This document shows positions 10,594 to 22,017 of a stretch of 42,686 nt of DNA, piece after piece; positions within the stretch are counted from its first letter, which is position 1; each line of letters begins with the position of its first letter. The notes under the pieces were generated by a model. The model searched no databases and was not told where the DNA came from. It worked only from the letters and a program-made list of their open reading frames with translations. The DNA lies in the NCBI GenBank assembly GCA_018398765.1, contig JAHBMJ010000570.1, positions 1-42,686 of the forward strand. Reading direction: 5' to 3'. The position numbers and the translations under genes were made by a program. The stretch comes from Chromera velia. Taxonomy: Eukaryota; Sar; Chromeraceae.

Positions 10594-11244
10594 GACTCTC
10601 TTGCGCAGTTTGCAGAAACAATGTCATCAAGTCACCTGAATCTGGCCCATTATCTGGGTCTTGAAGTATGACACTAGCATAGTTCTGCTTTATGAATATG
10701 TCTCTTTCATCAAGGTTTAGCTAGTAGTCAATCAGTTTGTATGGGGGTTTTCATTCTTGCTCTATTCAGACTCTTTTTTACTTTCCCATATGTCAAGCTA
10801 TAGGCTGTGCCTGCTAAATTGCACCGCAACATATTACAACATATATTGAGTCTAATATATACTTACCTAGATCGTTATTATCAAAAGGGTTTGCTTTATT
10901 ATATGTATGATTTGATGTCACTTAATCTATGTGAGTGCTTAAAATGTAAGGAAACGTTCAGAGAAACGTTAATTTCAAAAGCTAGCTAATTCAAAAGCTC
11001 TTGAATTAAATTTTATTTACATCTATATATATATAAAAATTATTGCTGGTAATTACTAATAGTCAGAACTATTGACTAGACTATTAATTTAGTATTAAAA
11101 ACGATGTAGAATCTAGCGTAGAACTAGGCATAGAATACCTAGTAGAATACTAGTACAAACCAATACTAACGAGGTTAGAATCAATTCTAAATTATTTCTA
11201 ATTTTTACTGCATTCATGAGATCGTGTCGAACCGCTATGGTCTG
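10594..11244. other. AT-rich intergenic island
   Basis: The sequence between the convergent small gene and TerC turns sharply AT-rich, with many CTAG, TATA and GAATAC words (for example the repeated TAGTAGAATA-like units around 11130-11160). No coding potential is seen apart from a 60-codon frame at 10807 that I consider random. No terminal inverted repeat or target duplication could be found at its edges. Confidence 0.6.
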
Positions 11245-12798
11245 TCAGACCCCGATACGGATGCCGTCGTTTGAAGAACGCTCTCCTAGCAAACTGCCAA
11301 GGAAAACCCGAGAAGGCAATTCTGACGCCTCTCTGTCTATCAAGGCGCTCTTTCCACCTGCAGAAGATGCAAAGGCCACCGCTGCCTCAGCGGACGTCTG
11401 GCAGGAAAAACTGCTTTCTCCTCCCGCACGCAAAACAGAAGACTGCACGACGTCAAGGTCGGACACAGATGGAGAGTGGGATAAGGCCGACGAAGGCGTA
11501 CTGAAGAGACCGCTCCTCCCCCCTGGACAACGTGTTGGGGCATCAGGTGACAAAGAGGGCAACAACGCACATGATGTTGTCTTCTGCAGAACACGCTCTC
11601 GTCCTGGTGATGGCGTTCGACACCCTTCTCTCCTCAAGCAGTTGCCACCTTGCTCCACGTCCTCCAGCTCATCTGAAGCAAGTCCCGGAGAACTTCTCAT
11701 GTTCCTGTTGGGTGTCCATTCATCAGCCGAGGAGAGGGCACCCTTCCCTCTTCCTTGTCTCCCCTTTCCTTCCCTCCCTCTCGGGGCCTCCTCATGAAAG
11801 TCTTTCCCCAATTCCACGTCTGTCTGGTCTTCCCCTAGGGTCCCCTCCTCCGCCTTTCCCTCATCATCACCCCCATCTGCCTGGCCCTCTTCTTCCTCTT
11901 CTTCGCCCTCCTCTTTCTTCTTTCCGGGACACAAAACAGACGCGACCATACAGGAGACAATCACAGTTATCTGCACAAGCACGGAGAGATGGAACAAAGA
12001 GAAGCCAGGCGAAGAAAACCATTTTCATCCATCAGTCAACAAATGAGCATTGGCGTCAAAGTAGTTGTGGCAACCAAAACGAGTCATCGCACAGAACAAT
12101 GACGTGTACAGAAAGAAAGCAGCAAGAGAGAGCAAAGCCAAAGAAGGCAGCGAGGGCAAGGGGCCAGCCCGAGGGCGAACAAAAGAAGCTCAGGGCGGGA
12201 ACAAGAAGAGAACAGAGCAAAGACGAAACATTTCCACAGGAAACGGAAGATTCTCTACGACACTCCTGCATGCATCTCAAGTGTGTGCATCTCACAAGCA
12301 CAGCGGACCCTCTGGGCAAAAGAAAAAAAAGAGAAAAGACGCACACAGTCACTCAAATGCTGACCATGAATCCAAAAGTGACGGGTTCTGGGATCGTCAC
12401 CCATCTGCATGAGTGAAAGCACGGACAGACTATCTGTTTCTTTGTTCTTCCCAGTCTTCTTCTTTCCACGCACACAGCAGACAAAGAAAAAACGGAAGAA
12501 CAAAAGACAAAGGAACGGACAAACTATCTGTTCTGTTCTTTTCCCCCCTCTTCCTCCTTTCATGTACAGAACAGGCAGACAGGAAGATAGAGAAGAAAAT
12601 CAATCGACCTTCCGTTGAGTTCCAAGAGAGACGAAAGGCAACACTGTCAAGCCGTCTCATCCGAGAATCGCGGAGTGCATGGAAACTTTGAGTGAACAGA
12701 TAAGATCTTGCTCAATCTCGACTTCAGCGACACCGCACACGTGGACGGGTCGAACGTTCTTGAGGGTCAACAAGCAAGCACTGACAAAAGGCTAGAGA

Positions 12799-12845
<47 letters not shown>

Positions 12846-15800
12846 GGAAAAGAAGCAACAAACGAGCTTCCTCCGATTTCGACTGCCCTTCTTTCCTGTG
12901 CGTTTGTATCCGCAATTTTTCATCTGATCAAGGAGAGCTGTGGAAACAGACAGAAAGAAAGATTGATCCACTTCTGCACGAATCCACTCCCTTTCCTCTC
13001 TACCCACCCCAATGGATTGGAATCCCTGACTCACCGCTGCATCATCAGACGAATGCCAATGTTTTTATTTTCATACAGAAAGTAGATGTGTTATTCTGCA
13101 TGAAAAGAGACTCACCGCTGCATCATCAGACGAATGCCAATGAAGGCCAAAATGAGGCCGAGGCCGTACTTCATTGCCGAGAAGTAACTGCACACAAAAT
13201 GGGCGGACCATGTTCAGACAGAGAACCGCAAGCAAGCAAGGAGACAGGAACGAAGTTGCGATACAGTCAGAGAGGGGAAAGAAGGCCGTCAAGGAAATTT
13301 CTCATTTACTGAATGGGATGGAACCCGACCGTTCTCTCTACACATCACTCTTTTCTCCTCCCCTCCCTTGTCTCCTCAAAGCAACACCACACCTAATCAC
13401 CCAAACGGACAAGGAGAGCTCCTCCTTCGTGCAAAATGCGATAGACACGCAAATGGGAAGTGACTTGTTTGACATCTTCACCAGACCACCAGGTGACTGA
13501 CTGACTCCATCACGACTTCCAGGATGAAAAAGAGACTGCGCAATCCAAACATTGCAAAAACCTGCAAGCAAGCGTCAAACGTGAGTCGGCAGAAACCAGA
13601 TGAAGCAAATCAAATGAAGTGCAAACGAAGCCACCCGAATGAGTCATACCGGAAAACTCCGCAAGCACTTTTAATCACTACAGAGGTGGGACTGCGAAAA
13701 GGAGCTTTGTCAGACACCGTGCTCTCTCTTCTCTTCGAAACCGTTTGGCAGCTCTGTACGACTGACGGTCGAAGAATAGGCTTGGAAGACATTCGGCAGT
13801 TGGGCAACTTTGGCCGACACCTGAACGAAAAATGAAGGGACACAGGGAGGGAGGGAGGGAAGGCAATGGGTCCAGAGGAGACTAACTGCTCGGGGGACGC
13901 GAGAGTCGAAAACAGAAAGTTGCAAGGATGGGGCGGGACGAAGTGAGGGGCAGAAAAGAAAAAACTAAATTGCGATACTTCGTCTTTCTTCTTGTCTTTT
14001 TTTACTGCTGTGCCCCTCTTTCCGTTCTGTCTGTATGCCCAGTCCGCTTTGATCTCCTCGCCTGTCTCTCTCTTCTCCGTCGTCGTATGTGAGCACACAT
14101 TCAAGAATATGTGATTACAGAGGTGTCACGGGGATGCTGACAAAGAAGAGAAAAGGGGGAGACACGGAGAAGCGACGCGAAGAAAGACAGAGAGAGAAAG
14201 ACATGAACAGTGAGGCAGATAAACCGCCTGGCCGACCAAAAGACGGCATTAATGAAAGAACGAATGAATAAATGAACGAATGAGGGATAAATGAATAAAT
14301 GAAGCAAAAGAAGGACGAACGGAGGGAACAAAGAAAAAAGGAAGAAAACCTTTTGGAGACCCAGGGATTGCCCCCCCTGGAAAGAGCAGACTGCACTTGC
14401 ATTGCGTACGGAGACAGAGACAGGAAAGGCCTGACAGACGAGACAGCAATCGAAAACAAACTCTGGAACACCATACAAGTTCTTCATGAGTCCATTCCAA
14501 CCAACCGAGTCTACTGCAAAAACGATATCGATCACCTCGCAGACGACCACCACAAGGAAAAGGAGCGTTGCCTGCACGCCAGACGACAAAAAAAAGAACA
14601 TACGTACAGGGTCAAAGAGGCGACCATTCGTGCCTATCTATCCCCCGCCGCTACTGCTCGGATGCACGCCAACCAACTCTCAAACGGAGACTGAGCCAGT
14701 CTCAAAAGTAAAGAGAAGAAAATCTCGTGTGTACAAGCGGGGGACAGAGGCAACTCTTTGATGAATTTCACCACAGGAGACAACGTACACCTTCTGCATC
14801 TCTCATTTTCCCCTTCTGACTCCGTAGTCTTCCATCCATACAGGCAGGCTCGCTGCATGATTTACTGACTCACCTTCCATCTATACCGTCCCTTCCCTCC
14901 CTCCTCAGGTCTCTCCCCCCTTGCGGGCCCACTCATCAGGCCTCTGGGCGACCCCTCCGTCTCTCTCCCTACCCCTACCCCATGCAGACTGCCCCCTGCT
15001 CCACAGTCACCCCCTGTGCCTCCTCCAGTTGTCGCCTTCGCCAGTGCCGAAGGGGACACAGAGGAAGAAGAGGAAGGCGACCCAATCTCACCCCCTCCAT
15101 CCACTTCCGCCTCCGCCTTCTTTTCACCACTCCCCCCCGATGGAAAAAGACCAACGGCAGACGGAAGCGTGGATGATGAGTTCACATCTTCGCCTTCCAC
15201 TAGGCTCTCTCTTCTAGTCCTACTCCCCTCAGTTCCCCCACTTGCGCGCCTCTCTCGAGGCGGAACGCGCACTCCTCCATTCCCCCCCCCGTCCCCTCCC
15301 GTCCCATCTCTTTCCGAATGCACAAACCTCGAAGCAGACGGACTGCTTTCGGAGGTCTCAATATGCTTTTCGCCTTCGTACTCTCCATCCTGCGGTCTCG
15401 AGTTCACCCGACCGTAAATTGCAGGGGTCACTTGCCCCCCCCCCTGATCCGCCACGCGAATGAAGAAAGCCCCAGACGCATCGTAACGGTGCACCACTGC
15501 AACGCAAACAAGGCATTTTTCTGACATAGACACAACGCAATATTATTTCTCGATCAAAAGAGAAGGGAATTCAGAGAGAGAAACACAAGACACCAGAAAA
15601 GCGAAACAAAAGTCGGCCCGAAGTTCGTACTCTCACAGGAGTCAAGAAGAAAGACAGGCAGGTACGCAGAGAGGCGGACAGGCTAAGAGAGACACAGAGT
15701 CTTGGAGAACTAAGGAAGACGGGACGAAAGAAAGAGCCCCAGCTCCTTAACATACCAGGAATGCATTTGGTTGCTGCTTTCACGCATTTGTTATCTTCAA

Positions 15801-15997
15801 TCGGCTCCTCCTCATCCTCTCCACTCGTCGCAGTCTTGTACGCTGTCCAGACCCTGCATGTACACAAATTGACACGCAGTTGTATAGGCAGGGGGGAAGA
15901 AGGAAAGGGACAATGAGTTAAAAGTGATGCCGACAATAGTAGTCTCCACCCGTTTGGAGAAACAGACTGATAGGTTGAGGAAGGGAGGAGACGTCGA

Positions 15998-16034
<37 letters not shown>

Positions 16035-16233
16035 AAAAAGCGGACGCAAGGAAGCTGAAACGAGCAGCAAAGAGGGAGAAGAAAAAAAGAGCGATGAGTA
16101 GAGAAACAGGCGGCAGCACAAACAAACGGCTCGATCAAACCTCAATGGGGTGGCTTAAACACTCCCACAAATACATACATACACTCTCTCTCTCTCTCTC
16201 TCTCACGCACTCTCTCTCACACACTCTCTGTCT

Positions 16234-16273
<40 letters not shown>

Positions 16274-18034
16274 CCGACTAACTGACTGACAGGAATCCCC
16301 CAAAGACAATCTGGAAGAACCACATGAGGTGGAGGAGAAACTCCGTTCTGCATTCAATCATGCATACCATATTGAGTAATCCGTGTACCATATTGAGTAA
16401 TCCGTGAACAAGCAGGCATAAACAAAAAGGAAAGAAGGAAAGAAATTATCAATCAAAAGAAACCAATAGAAAATAAGACAAAAGGAAAGAGAAAAAGACC
16501 AGCAGAGTGGCAACCATACAGAAAAAAAAAAGAGACGAAAGCGAAAGAGTTCGAACCAGACCAAAGAACTACGGATTTCCTGCGTGTTTCTTTTACAGAG
16601 CACAAGTTCCGAGTATAGAGCGAGACCATCCGAACGTTCGGTCTGATTCTCCTCGACTGACACTAGAAAGAACACCAGTCTGAAGACGACGGCACCCATA
16701 ATCCCTGCACACAAAAGCACCAAGACTGCATGCGTTTATTCTTTAAAAAAAAAGACGCAGGCACCCATAATCCCTGCACACAAAAGCAGCAAGACTGCAT
16801 GCGTTTATTCTTCAAAAAAAAAAGACGCAGGCACCCATAATCCCTGCACACAAAAAGCACCAAGACTGCATGCGTTTATTCTTTTAAAAAAAAGACGCAG
16901 GCACCCATAATCCCTGCACACAAACAAACCAAGAGAAAAGGACACCACCGTGCTGTGCTGGAGAGAATTGTACTATACTGCCATTCAGACCCCCCCACTG
17001 GCTGGCTTCCTAGTTGGCCCAAGGAGTCGCTTCCGTGGAGAAAGAAAGTCTTCTGGAAGGGGGCGCACAGTGTCTAAAGCAATGTTCTCAGAAGGGATAG
17101 AACTCATGGAGCCAGCCAAAGCATACTATAACGAACCGCAACGGACATATCAGAATGAACCTGGAGGGAGACTCTGCAAGTGTGTGTAAGCCAACCGTGA
17201 GACTTTCGTGCGAAGCTTGAGAGTCGGCAGAGGGACAGGGGAGCCGAAGTAAAGGCTGCGGTAAGTGCTCTCTGTCGCAGAGAAGAAGGAGTGAGGGGGA
17301 GAGGGAGAGGCAGAGGGAGAGAGGGAGAGAGGAAGGGAGGGAGGAAGGGAAAGGGGGCGGAAGAGAGGGAGAGGGAGAGAGAGAGAGAGGGAGGGAGAGA
17401 GGGAGAGGGGGAGAGGGAGAGAGGGGGAAGAGGGAGGGGGGAGGGGCTGACCGTAGGTAAGCGCTTTTCGTCTTTGTTCGTGGGGTGTTTGGTAAGTCTG
17501 AAAGATAGTGCAGAAGACGAACAGGTTGTCCATGCTGAGGAGGTACTCGAGCATGTACCCGTCTGCCCACTGCATTGCAAACTTCCAATCATACATCAAA
17601 AGCAGACCCAGGTTGAAGACAATCGCAGTAAAGATCCAGAAGGCAGTGTTGCGTGCAGCTTTTCTCACGCTCATCTCTACAGTCTCGCCGCCTGTTGTTC
17701 TCCCAGAGCCTCCCGAAGTAGAACCCACACCAGCGCCCTGCGGCTGCCTCGCTTCCACAACCTCGGCACGCTGGCGTTTCATTGTGGATCGTGTGTCCAC
17801 AATCAGGAGCAGGGCGGTGGCAATGGCGAAGTAGATCCATGCTGCAAGCAATATGTATATGTATTCACATGTGGCGGTATGTGGAAGCCGAACCACGCAT
17901 GTTCAAATAGAAATGCACCGACCCTTCAGATCGCCAATCTCCATTTCCGCACTGTCATCTTGCCCTGCTGTGGCTGCCAGACCCCGGGGCGAGTGCACCT
18001 GCGCCGATCTGTCGGGGCGAAGAAGAGTCCTCAT
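11245..18034 (-). CDS. TerC-family integral membrane protein, twelve exons
   Basis: Exons read 18034-17923, 17841-17452, 16704-16662, 16347-16291, 15853-15756, 15496-14874, 14571-14506, 13820-13767, 13561-13506, 13187-13116, 12780-12723 (tentative) and 11970-11245. All phases fit and give 784 residues. TerC/Alx proteins are polytopic membrane proteins linked to tellurite resistance, manganese export and, in plants, thylakoid membrane insertion. Diagnostic segments are GYMLEYLLSMDNLFVF, GIMGAVVFRLVFFLV, HRYDASGAFF, EVIDIVFAVDSVSAKVAQ, FAMFGLRSLFFILE and YGLGLILAFIGIRLMMQR. Conserved intramembrane Asp/Asn are present. Two features are unusual: a disordered Gly/Ser insert of about 190 residues after HRYDASGAFFIRV, and a C-terminal tail of about 230 residues beginning with an acidic Glu run after VIVSCMVASVL. 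Exons 3 and 10 have duplicated splice sites (separate entries). The start lies in MRTLLRP; an extra 5' exon could exist. Family call is firm, substrate is not. Confidence 0.88.
12723..12780 (-). other. Tentative TerC exon 11
   Basis: Exon 10 ends in phase 2 and exon 12 must start in phase 0, so a linking exon is required. This 58-nt segment follows a long pyrimidine tract plus TGTCAG acceptor and restores phase. It translates to a sequence containing VRPVHVCGVAE, which lines up with the His-containing start of the last TerC membrane segment before ITVIVSC. The donor GTCGAG is weak, so the 3' edge is uncertain. Confidence 0.5.
12797..12840 (+). repeat. (GA)n microsatellite, CT tract on the TerC sense strand
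   Basis: A run of GA dinucleotides with few interruptions. Read on the minus strand it is the pyrimidine tract directly upstream of the tentative exon 11 acceptor, so it may serve as the splice-site polypyrimidine tract. Confidence 0.9.
13028..13142 (-). repeat. 34-bp direct duplication of the end of TerC exon 10 with its splice donor
   Basis: Positions 13109-13142 and 13028-13061 are identical over 34 bases and 81 bp apart. On the minus strand each carries the coding end CATTGGCATTCGTCTGATGA, the exon end CAGCG and the donor GTGAGTC. The higher-coordinate copy is joined to the real exon; the other lies in the intron 81 bp downstream. Confidence 0.9.
14242..14306 (+). repeat. (GAAT/AAAT)n microsatellite in a TerC intron
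   Basis: Imperfect GAAT, GAAC and AAAT tetranucleotides lie in the intron between TerC exons 7 and 8. This is the same tetranucleotide family as the mtnB intron 3 repeat. Confidence 0.75.
16001..16032 (+). repeat. (GA)n microsatellite in a TerC intron
   Basis: About fifteen GA units in the intron between TerC exons 4 and 5, read as CT on the gene's sense strand. It is not adjacent to a chosen acceptor. Confidence 0.9.
16180..16275 (+). repeat. Compound (CT)n-(GT)n-(GA)n microsatellite just downstream of TerC exon 4
   Basis: Three dinucleotide arrays follow each other: CT with interruptions, GT at about 16235-16258, and GA to about 16273. The block starts about 15 bases inside the intron that follows exon 4 on the minus strand. 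Confidence 0.9.
16691..16926 (-). repeat. 69-70 bp tandem repeat carrying four copies of the TerC exon 3 splice acceptor
   Basis: Units begin at 16691, 16760, 16830 and 16900 (the last is partial). On the minus strand each contains TGTGTGCAG followed by GGATTATGGGTGCC, which is the acceptor and first 14 bases of TerC exon 3. Only the unit at 16691 continues into the coding sequence for VVFRLVFF. The other three run into an A/T-rich filler (GACGCA plus A run and TTTATTC). Confidence 0.93.
17285..17450 (+). repeat. Purine-rich GA/GGGA low-complexity tract inside a TerC intron
   Basis: About 165 bases of nearly pure G and A on the + strand. On the minus strand it is a long CT/CCCT tract starting immediately after TerC exon 2. 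Any apparent translation (Ser/Pro/Leu) reflects composition. Confidence 0.85.
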
Positions 18035-18613
18035 GGCACCACACAGAGCCTCTCTGTATCAAGGAAAGGGCTCCAGTATGTACGTACCGAGTCGACAAAG
18101 TTCTGCGACACACGGATGCTTGCAGTTGGATAGGCTGATCATCAAATAACGAATCGTCTACAAGGGAATGTGTTGAGGTACATCTCAGGCATTCTCAGGC
18201 CGGTCTTTTCAGCTAATGATGATTGAGGAAGTGACAGAGGATCGAAAAGAATGCGTGGACGCGAAGAATCAGACTGAGCTAGCTAGCCTCCGCATGCCTC
18301 CGCGCTCCGGACTCTGTGCATGCATGTAAGTGCCCCACGGCCCCTTCAGTTTCCGCCGCCTTTCCGGGGCCCCACACTTGGGCTTTCTCGTGCCCCGAAA
18401 AGCGAAACTCAAAGATCGTCAGTCTGCCAGATCGATGTCGATCTGCCAGCGTGATCGACATAGCGTGACTCATTTTCGCCATATTTCGCCTCTTCCACTT
18501 CATTGGATCCTGCACCCTCTGGTTATATTCATGATAGCAGCAGTCCACTCGAGCAACAAGGGGCTTTTTCAAACATATTTACGCGTTCAGAGTCGACAGG
18601 TGGAACGAGAACA

Positions 18614-20321
18614 ATGGCCGACGTGCCTGAAGTTTCTGAGCGAGCAACACATGAGAGCCACGTGAAAAAAGACCGAGAGGCTCCCGGTTCACAGGATTTG
18701 GCCTCCTCGGCAGCAGAGACTCACCTTGGAAGCTCTGGGGTCATGGAAGAGACAGTGGGATCGGGGGGGGCAGTGAGAGTGCCAGAAAAGAAAGCAACAG
18801 GAGGCATTCTTGTGTCTGATGAAGGAGACGAGGAAGATCAGTCTCCCGCCTACCTTCCGTCCCGCAATCACGCGTCCCCCTCCCCTTCCGATCCTTTCAG
18901 GAACGACGGCTATGACGACGAAAGAGAATGTGAAGAAGACTCAGCTGAAGAGTCCGACGAGGATGAGGAAGCTGCAGACGCGGCACAGACAGTAGAGGAT
19001 GGCTTTGGGAAAGAAAAGGCAAACGAAGCCTTTAAGGAGGGTCGGTTCAATGATGCTATCACTCAGTGGAAGCGTCTGATCAGATCTTGTGATTACATCA
19101 TTTCCAAAGGTGCCTATAACGAGGCGCCCGAAAAGCTTGCAGAGATTACGACTTTGCGGCACACCGTGCGCTTGAACCTGTCTATGGGTTTCATCAAGAC
19201 TGAACAGTTCGCCTCTGCCCTCGAGGTGCTCGGAAAAGTTCTCGCAGACGATCCAGAGAACGTGAAGGCGCTTTACAGAAAGGCAGATGCGCTGTTCAGG
19301 TTGGAAGAATATGAAGAGGCCGAGAAAGCAGCTGATGCTGTGCTGGAGATCGACAAAGAGAACAGGGCCGCCGCACAGCTGCGTGAGAAGGCAAAGAGAG
19401 AGGCAGTGGCATACCGCCAGAAGCAGAAAAAACAGGTCCCTCTCGGTCTCCCTCCCCATCTCACCCTCTCTTGTCTTCTGTTTCTTCGCTGCCTTCTCGG
19501 CGCCTGTGAATTCTCTCTCGTTCCGGTTCCCATCAATGAGTCCCCCGCCCACTCTCTCGTTTTTGTCGTTGAATTTAGTCCCTTCCTCTGGTACCTGAAA
19601 ACCGTTTCAGGCTTCGTGTTTGGGTGTGTGCGAGGTTTTGGTGCATACGTACTATCTCCTTCTATCCCCTTCCTTACGCCGAGGTCCTCCCTCTTCTTGC
19701 CTCGTGTCCGCACCTTCTCACTCTCTCTTCTCTGGTGGCAAGCCGCGCTTTCACACTCAATGTACGCCGCACTTATGCCAGCTGTGCCCCCTCTTCAGTG
19801 TCACCTGTTTGTTTTCCGACACTTTTGTTGTGTCATCTACTTTCTGAGTTAAATCAAAGGGATTTTTTCTGTCATCGACGTCCGACGTGATGTAACCTGA
19901 TTCGATTGCGTGTCGATGCACGTGCATGCAGGTTCGGAGGATTTTCGAAAAGATGAGTGAGGTTCCCGATGCGCGCTCCTGTCACCCCTGGTCTCCAGAA
20001 AAGAGGGAGGTGGACAGTCCCGTGTGGTTCCTCAACAAACAGCTGGTGTCTAGCATGGCGACCCGTGTGTCTGCCCTGGTCTCCTCTGCCCGTGCTGCGG
20101 CTTCCTCCGCGCTCGGGTCTATGTTTGGGGAGGGCGGGTTGTGCAGGAGGCGTCGGCCTCGGGGGGGCGGTCCTTCTCCAGCGGAGAGGGGGTCTTCTGT
20201 GCCGCCACCAGAGGCTCGGGGTTCCTCTGCCGCCCGTGTGACAGCAGCACCAGGGGAGAGAGGGGTGGGGGGGACAGAGCCTCAGGGCGAAGTCTCGTTC
20301 GGAGGCGGACATTTGGAGTAA
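18614..20321 (+). CDS. TPR co-chaperone-like protein with Hsp90/Hsp70 carboxylate clamp
   Basis: Exons are 18614-19435 and 19932-20321, joined in phase 0 to give 403 residues. Residues 1-125 are disordered and strongly acidic near the end. Residues 130-262 form a three-repeat TPR domain of the FKBP/AIP type. It contains a full two-carboxylate clamp: Lys133 and Asn137 in KEKANEAF, Asn188 in RLNLSMGF, and Lys218 and Arg222 in KALYRKADALF. Such clamps bind the EEVD tail of Hsp90 or Hsp70, so a cytosolic co-chaperone role is inferred. No FKBP peptidyl-prolyl isomerase domain precedes it, which is unusual for this TPR subtype. The C-terminal exon carries an Ala/Ser helix (VSALVSSARAAASSAL) and a basic Gly/Arg/Pro tail. 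The chosen ATG has a strong ACAATGG context. An in-frame ATG at 18503 would add 37 residues. Confidence 0.8.
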
Positions 20322-20798
20322 AACGGAGGGGAGTGAATTAATTCAAGAATGGGTTGGGTTGAGTGTGGCGGGATGGGCGTTTCGCTGTCATCAGACAGTG
20401 ATTGAAGCAATGTCGCGGGGCGGCTGCCTTCTAAAGTGACGGGCAGCATGCACGTCAGTGGAAGAGCCTCTGATCCGATCTGTACAGGAAAACTGGCCAT
20501 GCCGTATGTGCCTGCCAGCCCAATCTGCAGCCCGATCCTACCGCGAGTCTTACAGACATTACCGTCAGCTCAGATAATTCAAAAGGCCTTCTAGTGGCTT
20601 TCACGGTGTTGTATGCTATAGCTTGTATGTCATAGTCTGTCATGTATATGTTGCCTGCATGCCAAAACTCCATGCCAAACTTGTAAGTTGTAAACTGACT
20701 GGATGCATGACTTTTAATAGCTATGCTATAACACTGCCAGTTACACTGGTTCTTGCTCAGTCTTACTTCAATGATCGAATTACTAGAGATTTTCAAAG

Positions 20799-20830
<32 letters not shown>

Positions 20831-21487
20831 CAAAGCTAGCCTCAAAGTTGTATATGAATCACACTAAATCACCTATGCTCTGGACTCCATTAAAAAAAAA
20901 AAGTTTCCAATCTTTTTTTTTTTTTAATCAACTGAAAAGTATTGATTGATTGATTGATTGATTGATATGTTCCACCCTAGGGCCTTCCTGCTATGTCTAT
21001 CTGTATATAGTTTTCAAAGCAACACCCCGTGCAACACTTTTGGAACGTACATTTGAACAACAGTTGTTTGTCTATTGAATGCCATAATAAATAAAAAAAA
21101 ACAAAATAAAAAAAAACTTTTTCTCATCTTTTATTTTTTTTTAGATGTATAGTGCAGGGCCTATAGTAAAATTATAGGATAGGATGGGGTATTGTGTTCT
21201 GGGTCAGCTTCCAAGTATTTCCCTATCTAGTTCTCTCGATGTTTCCCACGGTCGACTGCCTAAAACAGTAGTAAAACTATAGCCTAAAAAATGTTTGAAA
21301 CTATAATTGTAAGATTTGCTAGAAGATTTGAGAAAAAAAAAATCTCTGTATACATGGGCAGCATGACTACATATAACCGTAATGAGTAGTAGAAACAAAC
21401 ACCAAACATCACCCTGTCTGGGCTTCAAATTCTAAATTAATGCTACAGCCTACCTAGACTTATTAAATACCGCCTAGGATAAATATC
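20322..21487. other. AT-rich intergenic stretch with ATTG repeats
   Basis: No gene is seen. It contains two (ATTG)n arrays, at about 20799-20828 and 20940-20966, in the same orientation. Between them lie an A run and a T run (20892-20902, 20913-20925) that can pair as a hairpin. Further A/T homopolymers follow around 21090-21140. Confidence 0.65.
20799..20966. repeat. Paired (ATTG)n microsatellites around an A-run/T-run hairpin
   Basis: The ATTGATTG array occurs twice. The 110 bases between hold TTAAAAAAAAAAAG and later CTTTTTTTTTTTTTAA, which are complementary. This could be a decayed small element, but I see no target duplication. Confidence 0.6.
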
Positions 21488-22017
21488 GATAACCGTAGTG
21501 ACCATGTTTGATTTGATTTGATTTGATTTGATTTGATTTGAGGTAGGGCTTAAGCTCAAATCAAATATCTAGTCAGGGAGGACCTAGTGTTTTTAGAGCC
21601 GGGTACGTAAAAAAAATATGGTCCGTGCAAAAGGGGGCAAATGTAATTCAGTGTCAGGTGAAAATACAAGAAGCCGAGGGGGAAGCAGAAACTATTTGTG
21701 GCTGTGAGTATGCAGCAGCAGTAACCAGTTCTTTTCAAACCTACCTCATCAATCAGCATGGCTTGACGATCACGTCTGATAAACATGTGTAGCTGCTCCA
21801 AGAAAGACAGGAGAAGCGGTCGTTCTGATAACTATTGTCATGAGAAAAATGATCAGAGTGATAGTAAGTCAGTGACTCAGTGAGGAACCCTAAGAGATCC
21901 TAAGAGGTTAACCTCAAATCTTACCTCAAATATCAAATATTTGAGGTTGAAGCTCAAATCAAATCAAATCAAATCAAATCAACTATAATCAAATCAAACA
22001 TGGTCACTAGATAACTG
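21488..22017. mobile_element. hAT-like MITE, 514 bp, with near-perfect 8-bp target duplication
   Basis: The element spans 21496-22009. Its ends are inverted repeats: the left starts TAGTGACCATGTTTGATTTG, and the right, read on the minus strand, starts identically for at least 20 bases. Inward of the tips both ends carry TTTGA pentamer arrays in inverted orientation. Flanks are GATAACCG (21488-21495) and GATAACTG (22010-22017), an 8-bp duplication with one mismatch. Eight-base duplications and TAGNG tips are hAT-superfamily hallmarks. The interior has no transposase frame, so it is non-autonomous. A frame of 81 codons on the minus strand is not convincing. Confidence 0.7.

Noticed and set aside
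11532-12416. A 294-codon + strand frame opposite the TerC 3' end
   Set aside because: It is composed of Pro/Ser then Lys/Glu low complexity, antisense to the acidic TerC tail, with no domain.
17291-18133. A 280-codon + strand frame starting with Gly/Arg/Glu repeats
   Set aside because: It is antisense to TerC exons 1-2 and to a purine-rich intron tract; the minus strand carries the clear TerC motifs.
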